A stretch of 29,244 nt of DNA from Gnetum montanum (GCA_015680685.1 MNCI01014660.1:33568-62811), one strand, 5' to 3'; shown: positions 12,531 through 22,610, counted from the stretch's first letter. Program-made: numbers and translations. The notes: generated by a model from the letters alone, not told the origin.

Positions 12531-12990
12531 TGTATTTCAACGGCACAAGGGTTGCAGGCCAACTACCTAGGCAACGCCACTGGATAGACAAGATCCTTCG
12601 TCGGGTGGTGCTACTATGTCAGGCACAATAGTGGATGTGGCACCAACTCAAGCCAAGTGTGTGTGCTCCAGCAACAAAACATTGGTGGAGGCATACTGCA
12701 TGGTTGTTGAGCAAGTGCAGTTGGAGGGCGCGAGGTGGCAACTCTGATAGAAGGAATTACAGCAAGAGAACCATAGTGAGGTGAATGTGGAAAGGCTGCA
12801 AGACATTTGATAGATGAAGGCCATGCTCATAGAGCATCATGTGGGCCTGGCATGGCACTTTGCGGGAAATCAAGTCGCTCTTGGGTCGAAGGCCATTACT
12901 CAGCAAACAATGATTACAACAACCACGTCAGAAAACTCGATGGGGGCTGAGGTTAGGGGGTTGATTTGGCAAGCTACTACCACTGAGTGC

Positions 12991-13302
12991 AGTGGTTTGA
13001 GTCCAAACATGTCCCATTAGGGGGTGCAGCCTATCTAGATGTAAAGGGGAAGAGCAAATGAATGAATCTTCTCTTTTTGCGGAGGCCCTATTTTTGGCTT
13101 CCATGACCTTTGATTTTCAGTGTGGATTCTCGAGCTTTGGGTGATGGGTGAGGTTTTGTATTGTAACAATGCGTGGGTGCTCATGGCATAGTCACATGGC
13201 TCAAGCATTTTGGTGATGGGGGGCAATGGCCCACGGTGTACATTTGTACATTATTGTTTTTGGATTAATATAAGATTGAACATTTTTCCAAGAAAAGAAA
13301 AG
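12991..13302 (+). other. LINE A 3' end and A-rich tail
   Basis: Noncoding 3' end of LINE A. It closes with TTAATATAAGATTGAACATT and then the A-rich tail AAGAAAAGAAAAG at 13290-13302, directly before the right target-site duplication. B and C close with the similar TTTAATCCTGAACATTCTC followed by A residues. This shared 3' end supports one family. Confidence 0.75.
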
Positions 13303-13316
13303 ACTCTTGATGAAGG
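13303..13316 (+). repeat. Right target-site duplication of LINE A
   Basis: ACTCTTGATGAAGG, matching 7274-7286 with one indel. It follows the A-rich tail of LINE A, so the element inserted on the plus strand. Sequence from 13317 continues the DNA that was split. Confidence 0.85.
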
Positions 13317-13509
13317 AAATATTGAGTTTACTCTCTTCTTTCTGTTTCTGTAGGAGAATAGAGGTGAAGTGCTACTGAAGTTCACTTATGTTTCAAATTT
13401 TTTTCTTTCATTTCTCACAATATCTTTAAAATATCACAATGCAGTAACTCAAATTTTAATTGCATTTATATCCCAATTCACACATATCTCATAATATCTT
13501 AGAATCTCT

Positions 13510-13526
13510 CAATGGCTTTGGTGCCA
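13510..13526 (-). other. Candidate primer-binding site
   Basis: On the minus strand, TGGCACCAAAGCCATTG begins three bases after the LTR end. Primer-binding sites begin TGG because they pair with the CCA end of a tRNA. I could not assign the tRNA, so this is a weak call. Confidence 0.35.
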
Positions 13527-13529
13527 CCT

Positions 13530-14350
13530 TGGCCTCATAAATCCTTAATTGATGTTCAAATCCTTAAACAAAAGAAACCCCAATTGAAACAAGAAAAGAA
13601 TACAGGTCTTTATTCTTGCTTGCAAAGATGAAAATGAAATACAAAAGATAATGGAAGAAATGTCCCAACGACAAACAAGTACTCAAGATCCTCCCACCAC
13701 TCCCTCTCTTACACAAGGCTCAAAGCCATACAAGAATGACTTACTTTCACTCTCTCACATAATTTCCAAGATGGCTTCCAACACCAGTGCTCAAACGTGA
13801 GCTCAACTCTCTCTCCCCCAACTCTCAACTCTTTTCCTTCTCAATTCTCTCAAATCTCTCTTTTTTGCACAAGCTTAGGCCCTTGATGTCAATTTGTATA
13901 TCTTTTTGAAGACCTTTTACCTTCCCCTGGCACTCTGATTTCAACATCATGTGGGTTGGAATTCAACTTTAAAAGCACCTAGTCCTTAGAAAAGACGTCT
14001 TGGACCTCAAAGATGTCTTTCCCTTGTGGCAAGATCTTAGAGTAGACATCTTTTGGGTGGGGAAGATGTCTATCCCAAAGCCTGGGAATTGCAAAGTAGA
14101 TGTCTATCTACTAGAGTGGACATCTATCTTGCAAAGTAGATGTCTATCCTACCAAGGCTATTAATAAAGATATATATTCTAAAGCCTAGAACATCCAAAC
14201 ACCTCCAAACAAGTCTTCATTGACCCTGAAACACCATGAACTCATCAAAACATGTGCAAACATGAACTCATGAAAAACATGCCAAAACTCACGAAAAAGA
14301 TATAGAATCATTTGATGAATGATAGATTGAGCTAGGTGATGTCCTCATCA
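13530..14350 (-). mobile_element. LTR of a retrotransposon, minus strand
   Basis: On the minus strand this 821-base unit starts TGATGAGGACATCACC (from 14350) and ends TATGAGGCCA (13530), so it is TG...CA. AATAAA lies 80 to 90 bases before its end (plus 13609-13614). A candidate primer-binding site follows after three bases. Minus-strand GAGAGAG-rich leader-like sequence lies in between. An alternative 3' end is AACATCA at 13550. No target-site duplication is seen, consistent with this being the 5' LTR of a longer element running leftwards and later split by LINE A. Superfamily undetermined. Confidence 0.55.
13993..14148. repeat. Cluster of AGATGTCT motifs and a 40-base tandem repeat
   Basis: AGATGTCT, or its reverse complement AGACATCT, occurs exactly at 14011, 14044, 14064, 14098 and 14138, with one-mismatch forms at 13993 and 14118. 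The longer word GCAAAGTAGATGTCTATC occurs at 14091-14108 and 14131-14148, a 40-base period. The cluster lies about 200 to 360 bases from the start of the minus-strand LTR, where U3 enhancers sit. Confidence 0.8.
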
Positions 14351-15699
14351 AGTTTTACATTAATCTCACAATTCTCACATATTTGCAAAATTGGCTTTCA
14401 AGTTTCTCAATATTGATCTCGCATATGTTTACATACATGTTTATTTTCATTTCAATTTCAATAGATCTATGAAGTTTGAAATATGGATCAAGCATTTATG
14501 ATTTGAATCTTGCAAGCATAGATCTAACCTATTATGTCCTAATTTTCAAAGTTCCAACTCAGTATCATGGATTTGAAGGACATTCGCTATTAAGACCATT
14601 TTTTCTCATGATCAACTATTATTTTAATCTCTGTAAGTCCTTCAAGGCATAAATCAGAAAGTTTATATTAGTTCTAGATGCAAAATACCTAGATCCAATT
14701 GACTACATGATGTTTTTCTCAAGTTTTCAAAGGCATAGCATAGATCCCTTATTTCAATTTGAAATCTCCAAAATCTATAAATCCATGTTATTTTGGGACA
14801 TAGATCAGCCTCTACACATTGACTTTTTTACAATTATTTGAACAATTAGACTTGATTTGTGCTTGACATTACATTTGAAACTGATTGTATTTCATTTTTT
14901 TGTGCTACAAACTTGAGCACAACCTCACCAAAACTTGTGATCCACTCATGTTTACTCACTATATACCAAATTTTTGTTTCATTATTTATTTTTTAAACTT
15001 TAACGACCACCACAACTCATGGTCTACCCATGTTTCATAGAATTTCACAACCTAGTCCCACCACTCATGCTTGACTTGTGAAAAAAGGTTCCATGGAATT
15101 TCAAAATTTGGGCCTTGATCTAGACCATTAAGGCCCACCTCACTACCACTACACACTCTAATACAAACATCATAATATAAGTTTGAATCTCCAAATGTTC
15201 AAAGTTTCACAAATGAAAAGATCTAACCAAACACTTGTCCATCCAAAGTTTGGAACATCAAGAGATCCAATTCATCTTTATATCTAATGAATCCTAACAC
15301 AAGATAATAAACCCCCTAAACAACACTATGTTTGTCACCAAAAAACCCTCATCCCAAAACCTCTAAGCATAGAGATTCATATTACACCAAATTCTAGAAC
15401 TTTCGGAATACCTACTAGAACACAACCACATCACACCTCATATCTGCCATTCTAGCATTGAAATAATAGATGTTATTTACACAACATAAGGCATAGGCTC
15501 CATATGAAATACATATCATAAGATTTACCCATAATAGAACATCTGAGTAAGTATAAGGAGTAGAAACTTCATGGTCCAACATCAATACTAATAACTGATA
15601 AGAAGAAACATAGAATGAAAACTTTGTATGCCAAAATTCATAACCATAAAATATTAGAGAAATATAATCCATAATGTCCATCCTATGATGGTTCTAATG
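14351..15699. other. Noncoding stretch upstream of the duplicated block
   Basis: AT-rich with no recognised gene. The plus strand is rich in CTCACA and CTCATG words. An 88-codon minus-strand ORF (15415-15681) has no recognisable domain. Positions 15572-15630 matter because a similar 59-base sequence appears inside copy 2 of the duplicated block (22550-22608). Confidence 0.6.
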
Positions 15700-16009
15700 C
15701 TATAAATTATAAAATATTATTATGTGATTGAACAAATATGAGATTATTAATTTATCTACTTTTGTGATCATTTCTTTGGTTTACAAATGTGTAAATGATC
15801 TTGATTAGATATTTCTTTTTAGGTTGAATAATAAAAAGTTTGACCTTTTTTTAATCTGATGAATCTTGCATAGATATTTTACTATGGCTATTTCTTTATA
15901 AAAATATCTCTTAATTCTTAAAATTAATATTGATTGACCTATTTTAGAGCTAGATCTAGGCATTGTTAATTTCGTTTTAATTTTATAAGTTAATGTTAGT
16001 TGATTGTTA

Positions 16010-16060
16010 TAGAAAGAAAGCCACCTAGGCATTTTCTTCTTTCAACTAGCTTTCTTTCTA
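16010..16060. repeat. 12-base inverted repeat, copy 1
   Basis: TAGAAAGAAAGC (16010-16021) pairs with GCTTTCTTTCTA (16049-16060) around a 27-base loop. The arms are unchanged over 11 bases in copy 2 although the loop differs there. It lies in block DNA outside the LINE. Function unknown. Confidence 0.75.
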
Positions 16061-16104
16061 GGGAGCTTTAGGTGCTAGTTCTTGCTCCCTATGAATGGGT
16101 ATTA

Positions 16105-16836
16105 CATTTGATGTAATGAACCACTTCTCCTTGAGTTTTTGCATTAATGATTCTAATAATCTTTCTGTGTATTTGTGTGCATGTTTTGTTGACAAGTGTT
16201 GTGTGTGCTTTGTTTGGACTATGTTGGAAATGGCTAATTGGAATAGTAATAAATTTGTTGACCAAATTTTTATATGTATTATGATTAAATGTTTAAATAC
16301 TTTATGCATAAGAAATATGATTTAAAATACATGCTGGGAATGTTTTAAAATAATAATAATAAATAATATATGGGAAAACAAAATATCTTCTATTCTATTT
16401 CAATAGAGATGCTGAGAAAAAAAAAAGAAAAATAGAGGACAATGCTCTAAGGTGTGCCTCAAGAGCTAAAACAAGTATGTTGAGATGCAAAAGAATGTTC
16501 ATATTGAGGAACCTAACCCATGAATCAGGGATATCGTGTCCAAATACTGTAGCTTTATATTTTATTTTATCTAGATGTTATGCATTGCTCTTTTTAGTTT
16601 CAAATAGTAGAGTATAAGTACCCTCTCCATTACTGTAGAAAGGTCACATGGTGATCTTTCAAGGCTTATAAGACAATGGGAAAATTCACATCACTGATGA
16701 CCTAAAAAAGAAGGTGCCTTATTTGATTATGTATCTTAAACTGCCCTTATTATGAATCTATTTTGAAAATTCTTTCCTTGCATCTTATGATAATTCTAAA
16801 TGATAAAGAGATAGATATTATGTTGGAATGTTTTAT
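16105..16836. other. Block flank 5' of LINE B, no gene
   Basis: The first 283 bases (to 16387) are absent from copy 2. The rest is shared with 22611-23074. ORFs here (for example 16095-16325 on plus) are not conserved as frames between the copies and carry no recognisable domain. Confidence 0.6.
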
Positions 16837-16851
16837 AATTATCAAGAGGAA
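16837..16851 (+). repeat. Left target-site duplication of LINE B
   Basis: AATTATCAAGAGGAA; the right partner at 21016-21030 is AATTATCAAGATGAA, one mismatch. LINE C has the identical pair without mismatch. Confidence 0.88.
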
Positions 16852-19800
16852 GCAAGCTCTATAGTCATTTCATTTTGGAGTGTCTTAGTTGCTCAAGTTG
16901 TGGTTGCACCCCTTGGTTGAGGACATCTAGGCTAACTACCAATCAAACTAGGAGGACCCTAGGAATTTTCTTCGGGAGGGCCTCTTGCACCTGAAATGGG
17001 ATATCATATCCGTGGCAGTGCAAGATAATTTTTCATTCCAGATTGGCTGTACAGACCTTAGGGCTAGACTGGCCCAGGTGCAGCTCCAGCAAGAGGCTAA
17101 TGAGGATCTGCAAGATGAGGAAACGAACCTTCTGATGTAGTTGCAAGTGCTTGACTTAGAAGAGGAATTCTATTGGAAATAGCAGTCATGGATCAGGTGG
17201 CTCAAGGAGGGTGACAGACAAACAAAATTCTTTTTTACTGTGGCCAAGTCTCATGGGATGGGCCAACGATAGGTGATGTTAACGGAGGATGGGGATTTGG
17301 TAGATGATGAAAAAGACGTAGCCTATGAGTTCGCAAAGTATTGGGGGTGATCTGGGCAAAGCAGCCCACGCTACCAATCTTGGTGTGAATCCCATGGGTG
17401 TTGGAGGAAGGTGACAATGCTTGGTTGCCACCTCCATTTACCTAGTAAGAGCTAAAAGAGATGATTGACTCTATGTTGGAAGGGAAGGCACCTAGGCTTG
17501 ATGGTTGGAGCCTCGAGTTATTTAAGGAATTTTTTGACATTGTGGGGCCCAATGTTCTCGATGCTTTCAACCTAATACTAGACCAATGACAAATCTGTCG
17601 CAAGATCAACTACTCATGAATCGTCTGCATTCCCAAACGTGTCAATGCATCATCCCCAACCCCTTCTGATCCATTAGAGTCTACAATGTGTTGGTCCAAA
17701 TTTTCTCTAAGATGCTTGTTTGAAGGTTGGTCCCCATCATGCCAAAACATGTTGGGGATCACTAGACGGGGTTTGTTCAAGGGCAAGTCCTACAGGACCA
17801 GGTGCTACTCATGTAGGAGCTCCTCCACTCACTATGTCTTTTGAAATTACCTAGATTGTGTCTCAAGTTGGACATCATAAAGGCCTACGACACAGTCAGT
17901 TAAGAGGCACTTACCACCATTATGACGTAGAAAAGGTTTGATCCAGAATTCATCTGCTTGTGTCTCCACTTGCAATCGTCGGTCGCTTTTTCCTTCGATG
18001 TTGGGGATCAACTCTAGGGTTTCTTGTCCCCCAAAATGGATTTGTGACAAGGGGACCCTCTTTCACCATTGCTCTTTGTCATCACTATGGACCTACTGAA
18101 GTACTATTGCATGGCTACAACGGTGAGGGGCTTGATGGTTGTAGGTGTTGAATGTCTTGTTGAACACTATGTCGATGACACGATGCTTCTTAGTCGAGCA
18201 AGGGTCCTACAAGCGTAGTGTATTAACCGAGCGCTTACATTGATGGTGGATGAGCTTGGTCTGGTAGTGAATTGGGAGAAGTCATTCATCCACTTCCTCA
18301 ATGTGAATGCATAGATTAAGAGTCAGGTTACACAAATGTTAGGGTTCCCTCTTGGAACAACGCAGGATTCCTATCTTGGTATCCCACTTTTTACCTGAGG
18401 ATGTTGTATGACTTGGGGAATAGTTTTAAGAAAAATCAAAGGTCAGGTGGGACATTGGGCTAATCATTTTCTCACCCAGAAAAGGAACCTATGCTAGCAT
18501 CTAGGGTACTCATGCCAATGACATGCTTCGTGACCACGATTGTGATCCCCCTTCCCCCCCACCCCCCACCGTTTCAAGCTATGATCCAAGTCATTAATTG
18601 GCTCATTCAAGATTTTGTGTGGTTGGGTGGCCAAGGGGAGCAAGTTGCACTTGTTGGATGGGATCGAATTGCACATCCTCGGGAAGCAGGGGGCTAGGCA
18701 TCTCTAGGTTCAAAGATGAATTAACAATTGGACAACAGCAGCTATTGGTACATGTCACCCACTGGGGTGCACGAACTATGCAGTGGATTCGGATAATGAG
18801 TGAAAAATATGTCAGGTGGTAGATGGGGATGCACAACTCAAGATAATGGCAGACATTGTGCATCCATGCATAGCACATGCAATAATGAGGATGGTTGGAG
18901 CTCACACCATGCCATCTCATACAATCAATGTACCCACTAGTACATGGTTGGAGGCAAGTCTAGTAGGGGTGGCTACTAGAAAAAATAAAGGTTTTCCTAT
19001 GGCTCCTCAAAAGCAATGCCTTACCGGTTCAGGAAAATTTAAGAATGCATGGCCTAAAAATTGATGCCACCTATCGACTCTAGAAGGTTGGGTCCAAAAT
19101 CATCTTGCACTTTGCCTTCCAGTGCCCTTACATGCAAGACATGTGGCATGTGATGAGATGGCTTACCTCTTCGCTGCTCTCAAGAAACTCCAACGCTACG
19201 CTGCTTATATGGGAAGCATAAAAAGTCCAAAACTAGAAAATTTTTCAATAGCAGCATGCACCCCCCCCCCCATGAAAGTTGTCTCCAAGACTAAAAGAGC
19301 ATGGGCAAAAATTCTGATAGCAATGGGGATAATGCCGACCTATGAACTAGACTGTGCAATGTTTCACGCTCATACCAACCTATGGGGGTTAGTTGAGCAA
19401 TGTGGATGGGATTCTATCCTCCCATGGCTGATAGGTCACCCGACCCTCCTTGATGACATCCTTTTTACCAACTAGCTAGATGACCGAACAAAGTTCCGAG
19501 GCATGGAAATCATGCTGATAGAAATAGTGATTGCTAGGTATCCGGGGCCCATGCAGATGGCAAAATTGTTCTACCCACTACCCAAGGGTTGCAGGATGCT
19601 AACCTATCCTTTGATGATCCGGTACCATGCACGCAAAGTCGGCAAGTGCCCAAATCTACCCTACTGCTGATTTGGAGTCGAGCTACTGATCTGGTCAACC
19701 GTTTCTTTGTCCAGTCTGGCAATGGGTCCAAACTTCAAGGAATGCATTTTGTATTTCTGAAATGCTTGAAATTTAGGCTCAAGGTCAACCTACCTTGCTT

Positions 19801-20678
19801 GTTCTTGGCTATCTTGCGACAGCAAAAGAGGGGACACCATTCTGGGCTTATTTTAGCCCTTTAACGAGGGCTAGTAGTGGCACGGCATGTGACAGGTCTT
19901 TCTGGATCCTCCTAGTCTGGAGTGGGATTGATGTCTATGATGGTCTACATGAGGAAGCAAGTTGGCCATCAGGGGTCAACCACTTCAGGCCCTATGGTTG
20001 TGGTGGGTTCATCTTAGCCTGAGAATTCTAGAAGGGATGCACTGCTTGCAGCACAACTCAACTAAGTCGTGAAGGAAGCCACGGCTGCAACTCAAGCTAA
20101 GGAGTAGTAAGCTTGGGAGGCCTGATGGGAGGAAACCCTCTTGCAGGCACAGGCCGACTTAGAAACCCATTTTTGAGAACTGGAGCAAGAGCTGCTTCAG
20201 TAGCAAGCCATGCTCACAGAGAAATCCTGTGCCTAGCTGGTGGACAAGCTCCGTAGCCAAGTTTGTGAGGAGCTACTACATGAGGATGCCATGACAGGGA
20301 GCAGGACCAAATGGAGAACATGCAACAAGCTCAGGAGTAATAAGAGGAGAGATAGAGGCAGTAGCAGTTGGATAGGATGCACGACCATAGCATGTGGTAG
20401 TGGCTTCATGAGGGGAGATGCCCAAATGTTGTGCTAGTCATAAATTGCGAATGACACTAGGTGGCTCTCAGGCAACACATCCGCCATACATCCATCCATT
20501 TCCACCTAGATGGTGGGGGTCAACTGAGGAGCAGGGTTATCATGAGGCTGCCTTATAGGAGTTCCAACAAGTGGCTAATTTCGTGGACTCAAAGTTTCAC
20601 TGCAATACCTTGGATATCCTCCATGCTCTTCAACAGCAACAATGTGAGTGTCATGCACTACCCGGGCTCCTGTAGTGG
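16852..20678 (+). pseudogene. LINE B ORF2 remnant: RT, zf-RVT, C-terminal extension
   Basis: The linker runs from 16870, with LQQEANEDLQDEE and WIRWLKEGDRQTKFFF (near 17190). RT pieces in several frames span about 17450-18210: KAYDTVS-stop (17880; the stop replaces Trp) and VEHYVDDTMLLS near 18155, so the catalytic YVDD and motif A Asp both survive in B. zf-RVT (about 19060-19150) keeps LHFAFQCPYMQDMWH, but the first Cys pair is lost: CPLC has become YRL-stop. From 19589 one frame holds to about 20290 through the conserved post-zf-RVT domain and a Gln/Glu-rich helix. After a frameshift, sequence such as EFQQVANFVDSKFHCNTL (20552) ends at a stop near 20675. Runs of C (18547-18567 and 19261-19271) lie in or near Pro-coding segments. 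Inactive. Confidence 0.88.
19380..20678 (+). other. LINE B: C-terminal extension of ORF2
   Basis: Block 1 (LWGLVEQCGW, then WLIGHPTLLDD; 19380-19490) is followed by block 2 from 19589 (SGNGSKLQ, LILAL). The same frame then enters VVKEATAATQAKE (20066), WEETLLQAQADLE and LEQELLQ-stop-QAMLTEKSC, a likely coiled coil. Stops are point changes, mostly at Gln or Trp positions. A Pro-rich piece (THPPYIHPFPPRWWG, 20475) and a helical tail (LDILHALQQQQCECHALP) close it. This is roughly 430 residues past zf-RVT. I know no named family for it. LINE C matches throughout but is a duplicate; LINE A is the independent witness for the first part. Confidence 0.65.
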
Positions 20679-21015
20679 CTCTGGGGTCTCATGGGCCTTG
20701 TTTGCGCTTGGCTCCCGCCAATATGGGGGTGCATTTTTATTTTTTTCTTGTTGGTTGCCTATTGGTTGATTAGGCCTTTGTTTTGTTTAGTGCTAAGGGT
20801 TTGGTGGGTCTTGGTATTGGGGTTGAGAGTTGATGTTGCCTCAGAGTTCTCTGGGGACCTCGTTGGGTTTAGGCTGGGAAGCCACCAAGTTAGAGTTGGG
20901 GATGTCTGTTTTTCCCCCTTTTGGTCTCATTGGCCACTTGCTAGTGGCCTCAAATTGTAATTTGTAATTTTATTTAACTTTTCCAGCAATTTAATCCTGA
21001 ACATTCTCTCAAAAA
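20679..21015 (+). other. LINE B 3' UTR and tail
   Basis: G/T-rich noncoding sequence ending in TTTAATCCTGAACATTCTC and a short A run before the target-site duplication. GTAATTTGTAATTTTATTTA lies just upstream. No ORF here shows conservation beyond copy-to-copy similarity. Confidence 0.7.
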
Positions 21016-21030
21016 AATTATCAAGATGAA
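21016..21030 (+). repeat. Right target-site duplication of LINE B
   Basis: AATTATCAAGATGAA, one mismatch to 16837-16851, directly after the A-rich end of the LINE. Confidence 0.88.
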
Positions 21031-21952
21031 TTGAACCTAAGATCTAGCAAAATCTGAATTCTGAAATATCAAAAATTGTTGATTTAAGAATTGAACCTAC
21101 AACCTATGAATATACATATTTTATTGATTTTTTATAGTGATCATGAAGAAAATTGAACTCATGACTCATTGCTAAAAAAGAGAGAGAGAGACCTTTAAAA
21201 AGAAAGAAAAGAATACAAAAAATTCCCAAAAAGTCAGTTACAAGAAACCATCCATTATCCCTTATTCCACCTACAAATAGGAAGAGGAGGAGGAGAAGAA
21301 AAACATAGAAGGAAAAAGTAGCTGAGCAGAACAAAAAAAAGGAATACAGCAATAGTGAGTGTGGTTCGGAAGGGAGAGAAGACTATGGTTGCTATAGGAG
21401 ATAGCAAGGAGAAAGAAAACAAGTGCTACATAGCAATCCAATATTCTAATAATTCCTCCTAGTAAGCAAGATATCTAAACAAGGAGGTAAAATAATCCAT
21501 CTTTGTTATATTTGATAATGGCCAACAAGGGCTAATTTTCTTAAACTTCTCTCTTCTTGCTTACCTAACCACCTTTACAATGCTTGTATGAAATTTTCAA
21601 GATTGTTGTTGTAAGCTTAGATTGTTGAAACCTTTATTACTTTTTTTGGATCTCTCCGCCCATCCTCTGCACTCTCACCTAAATGACTTGGATGAGAGTT
21701 GTTTCTATAACCATTCAAAAACACCCTAACAATTTGGGGCATTTTTGACAACAGATTGCCAACAGGGGCCAAGGATCCCTGATATGAGGATTGAAACTAA
21801 TAGCACAAAGTGAGAGTATCCTTGGGCCCATGGATAATTGTGAATGTTTTAAAATTTTTGAATTCTTGGGTTTTGGTTAGAATTTGGTTGATGAACCCTC
21901 CCCCTTTGAATGCATAAATCTTGGATCTGAATCTTGAATTATATTTTTTTTT
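21031..21952. other. Block flank 3' of LINE B, no gene
   Basis: Shared with 27268-28200. It contains an AG-microsatellite (21180-21191), A-rich and GA-rich sequence, and a TATA-like CTACAAATAGGAAGAGG near 21271. GA-rich leader-like DNA follows. It resembles a promoter and 5' leader of an unknown unit, but no coding sequence follows. The minus-strand ORF 21104-21352 is low-complexity. Confidence 0.5.
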
Positions 21953-22139
21953 CCTATACCTTCTCAAGTCTGATTTTGATATCTTTCTATAAGTTGATAG
22001 AGTGGGGAAAAACCTAAGATGTTAATTTATGGTTGTGATCTATTTATTCTCTGCTATTGAACATATGAATTGCCTAATTAAATGATTAATGGTAAAATGG
22101 TTACAAGAGTTAAATTCAGATCTTGTTTTTGTGTGTTGC
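21953..22139. other. Spacer between the two block copies
   Basis: 187 bases with no match to either end of the array (before 15700 or after 28200). AT-rich, no ORF or terminal repeats seen. It may be remaining original DNA between the units, or DNA gained at the junction. Confidence 0.6.
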
Positions 22140-22454
22140 TGGAAATTATAAAATATTATTATGAGATTGAACAAATATGAGATTATTAAGTTATCTGCTT
22201 TTGTGGTCATTTCTTTGATTTACAAATGTGTAAATGATCTTGATTAGATATTTCTTTTTAGGTTCAATATAAAAAAAACTTTGATTTTTTTTTTCAATAT
22301 GATGAATCTTGCATAGATATTCTACTATGGCTATTTCTTTAAAAAATTATCTCTTAATTCTTAAAATTAATATTGATTGACCTGTTTTAGAGCTAGATCT
22401 AGGAATTGTTGATTTCGTTTTAATTTTATAGGTTAATGTTAGTTTGATTGTTGT

Positions 22455-22503
22455 AGAAAGAAAGCCACCTGGGCATTTTATTATTTCAACTAGCTTTCTT
22501 TCT
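22455..22503. repeat. 11-base inverted repeat, copy 2
   Basis: AGAAAGAAAGC (22455-22465) pairs with GCTTTCTTTCT (22493-22503), the counterpart of 16010-16060. Confidence 0.75.
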
Positions 22504-22549
22504 GGGGGGGCTTCGGGTGCAAGCTCTTGCTCCCTATGAATGGGTATTA

Positions 22550-22610
22550 TAGTCCAACATCAATAATAATAATCAACAAGAAGAAACATAGAATTGAAAC
22601 TTTGTATGTA
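22550..22610 (+). repeat. Filler segment inside copy 2
   Basis: The first 59 bases align without gaps to 15572-15630, with 8 mismatches (51 of 59). The source lies just upstream of copy 1, outside the duplicated block. To the left, homology to copy 1 stops after GGGTATTA; to the right it resumes at TTCTATTCTATTTC (16388 and 22611). A patch copied from nearby DNA at a deletion junction is the usual mark of double-strand break repair by template switching. Confidence 0.8.

Larger units (their letters stand above)
8816..12990 (+). pseudogene. LINE A ORF2: endonuclease-reverse transcriptase, broken
   Basis: ORF2 protein nicks target DNA and reverse-transcribes the element RNA there. The APE endonuclease starts at S-stop-NCRGQGTP (8822; stop replaces Trp), then stop-ETK near 8910 (stop replaces Gln), WDFNQRL at 9191, GYKFT-stop-SN at 9314, SRID near 9370 and FDH for SDH near 9450. 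One reading frame holds from 8822 to about 10250. The linker ends in TWLQEGNK near 9830. The RT carries GPNGWPIEFFKK (10140), KAYNTVNW (10527; usual Asp is Asn), LRQGDPLSPLLF (10690) and YVDD (10815). YLGMPIF (about 11020, shifted frame) and a thumb region follow. zf-RVT near 11580-11800 keeps FKAFRWLLMHRVLP, HHHFMNKC and VVWW. A C-terminal extension continues to about 12990. Truncations, frameshifts and stops make it inactive. Confidence 0.9.
7287..13302 (+). mobile_element. LINE A: nearly full-length plant L1-type LINE, decayed
   Basis: A 6.0 kb non-LTR retrotransposon bounded by a target-site duplication and ending in an A-rich tail (AAGAAAAGAAAAG). The order is ORF1 with a DUF4283-like RNA-binding region and two degraded Cys clusters, then APE-type endonuclease, reverse transcriptase, thumb, zf-RVT and a C-terminal extension. 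This is the L1 layout of plants. No 5' UTR is visible before ORF1, so the 5' end may be slightly truncated. It is dead: many stops, several frameshifts, and motif A of the RT is Asn instead of Asp. It belongs to the same family as LINEs B and C but is clearly more diverged from them than they are from each other. Confidence 0.92.
16852..21015 (+). mobile_element. LINE B: 5'-truncated plant L1-type LINE
   Basis: A 4.2 kb LINE fragment bounded by a 15-base target-site duplication. It starts just before SFHFGVS, the segment that follows the endonuclease in full ORF2 proteins, so ORF1 and the endonuclease are missing through ordinary 5' truncation during insertion. It keeps the linker, RT, thumb, zf-RVT remains, C-terminal extension and 3' end (TTTAATCCTGAACATTCTC plus A residues). 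It is the same insertion event as LINE C, multiplied by the block duplication. Confidence 0.92.
15700..21952 (+). repeat. Duplicated block, copy 1
   Basis: This block recurs in direct orientation at 22140-28200. Homology starts near AAATTATAAAATATTATTATG (15704 and 22143) and ends in TCTTGAATTATATTTTTTTT (21952 and 28200). It contains flanking DNA (15700-16836), LINE B with its target-site duplications, and more flanking DNA (21031-21952). Identity is roughly 82-92% by eye, with mostly transitions. Because both LINE flanks are shared, the LINE insertion came before the duplication. Copy 1 holds 283 bases (16105-16387) that copy 2 lacks. Confidence 0.9.

Noticed and set aside
15415-15681. Minus-strand ORF containing YGYEFW, resembling the YGTECW motif of RTE LINEs
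   Set aside because: The residues on both sides do not match RTE; a six-residue resemblance is not enough to call the missing half of the 28201-28380 fragment.
21060-21165. tRNA box B-like words (reverse complement of GAATTGAACC) suggesting a SINE or tRNA
   Set aside because: No matching box A at the right distance and no cloverleaf; both words recur in copy 2 only because of the duplication.
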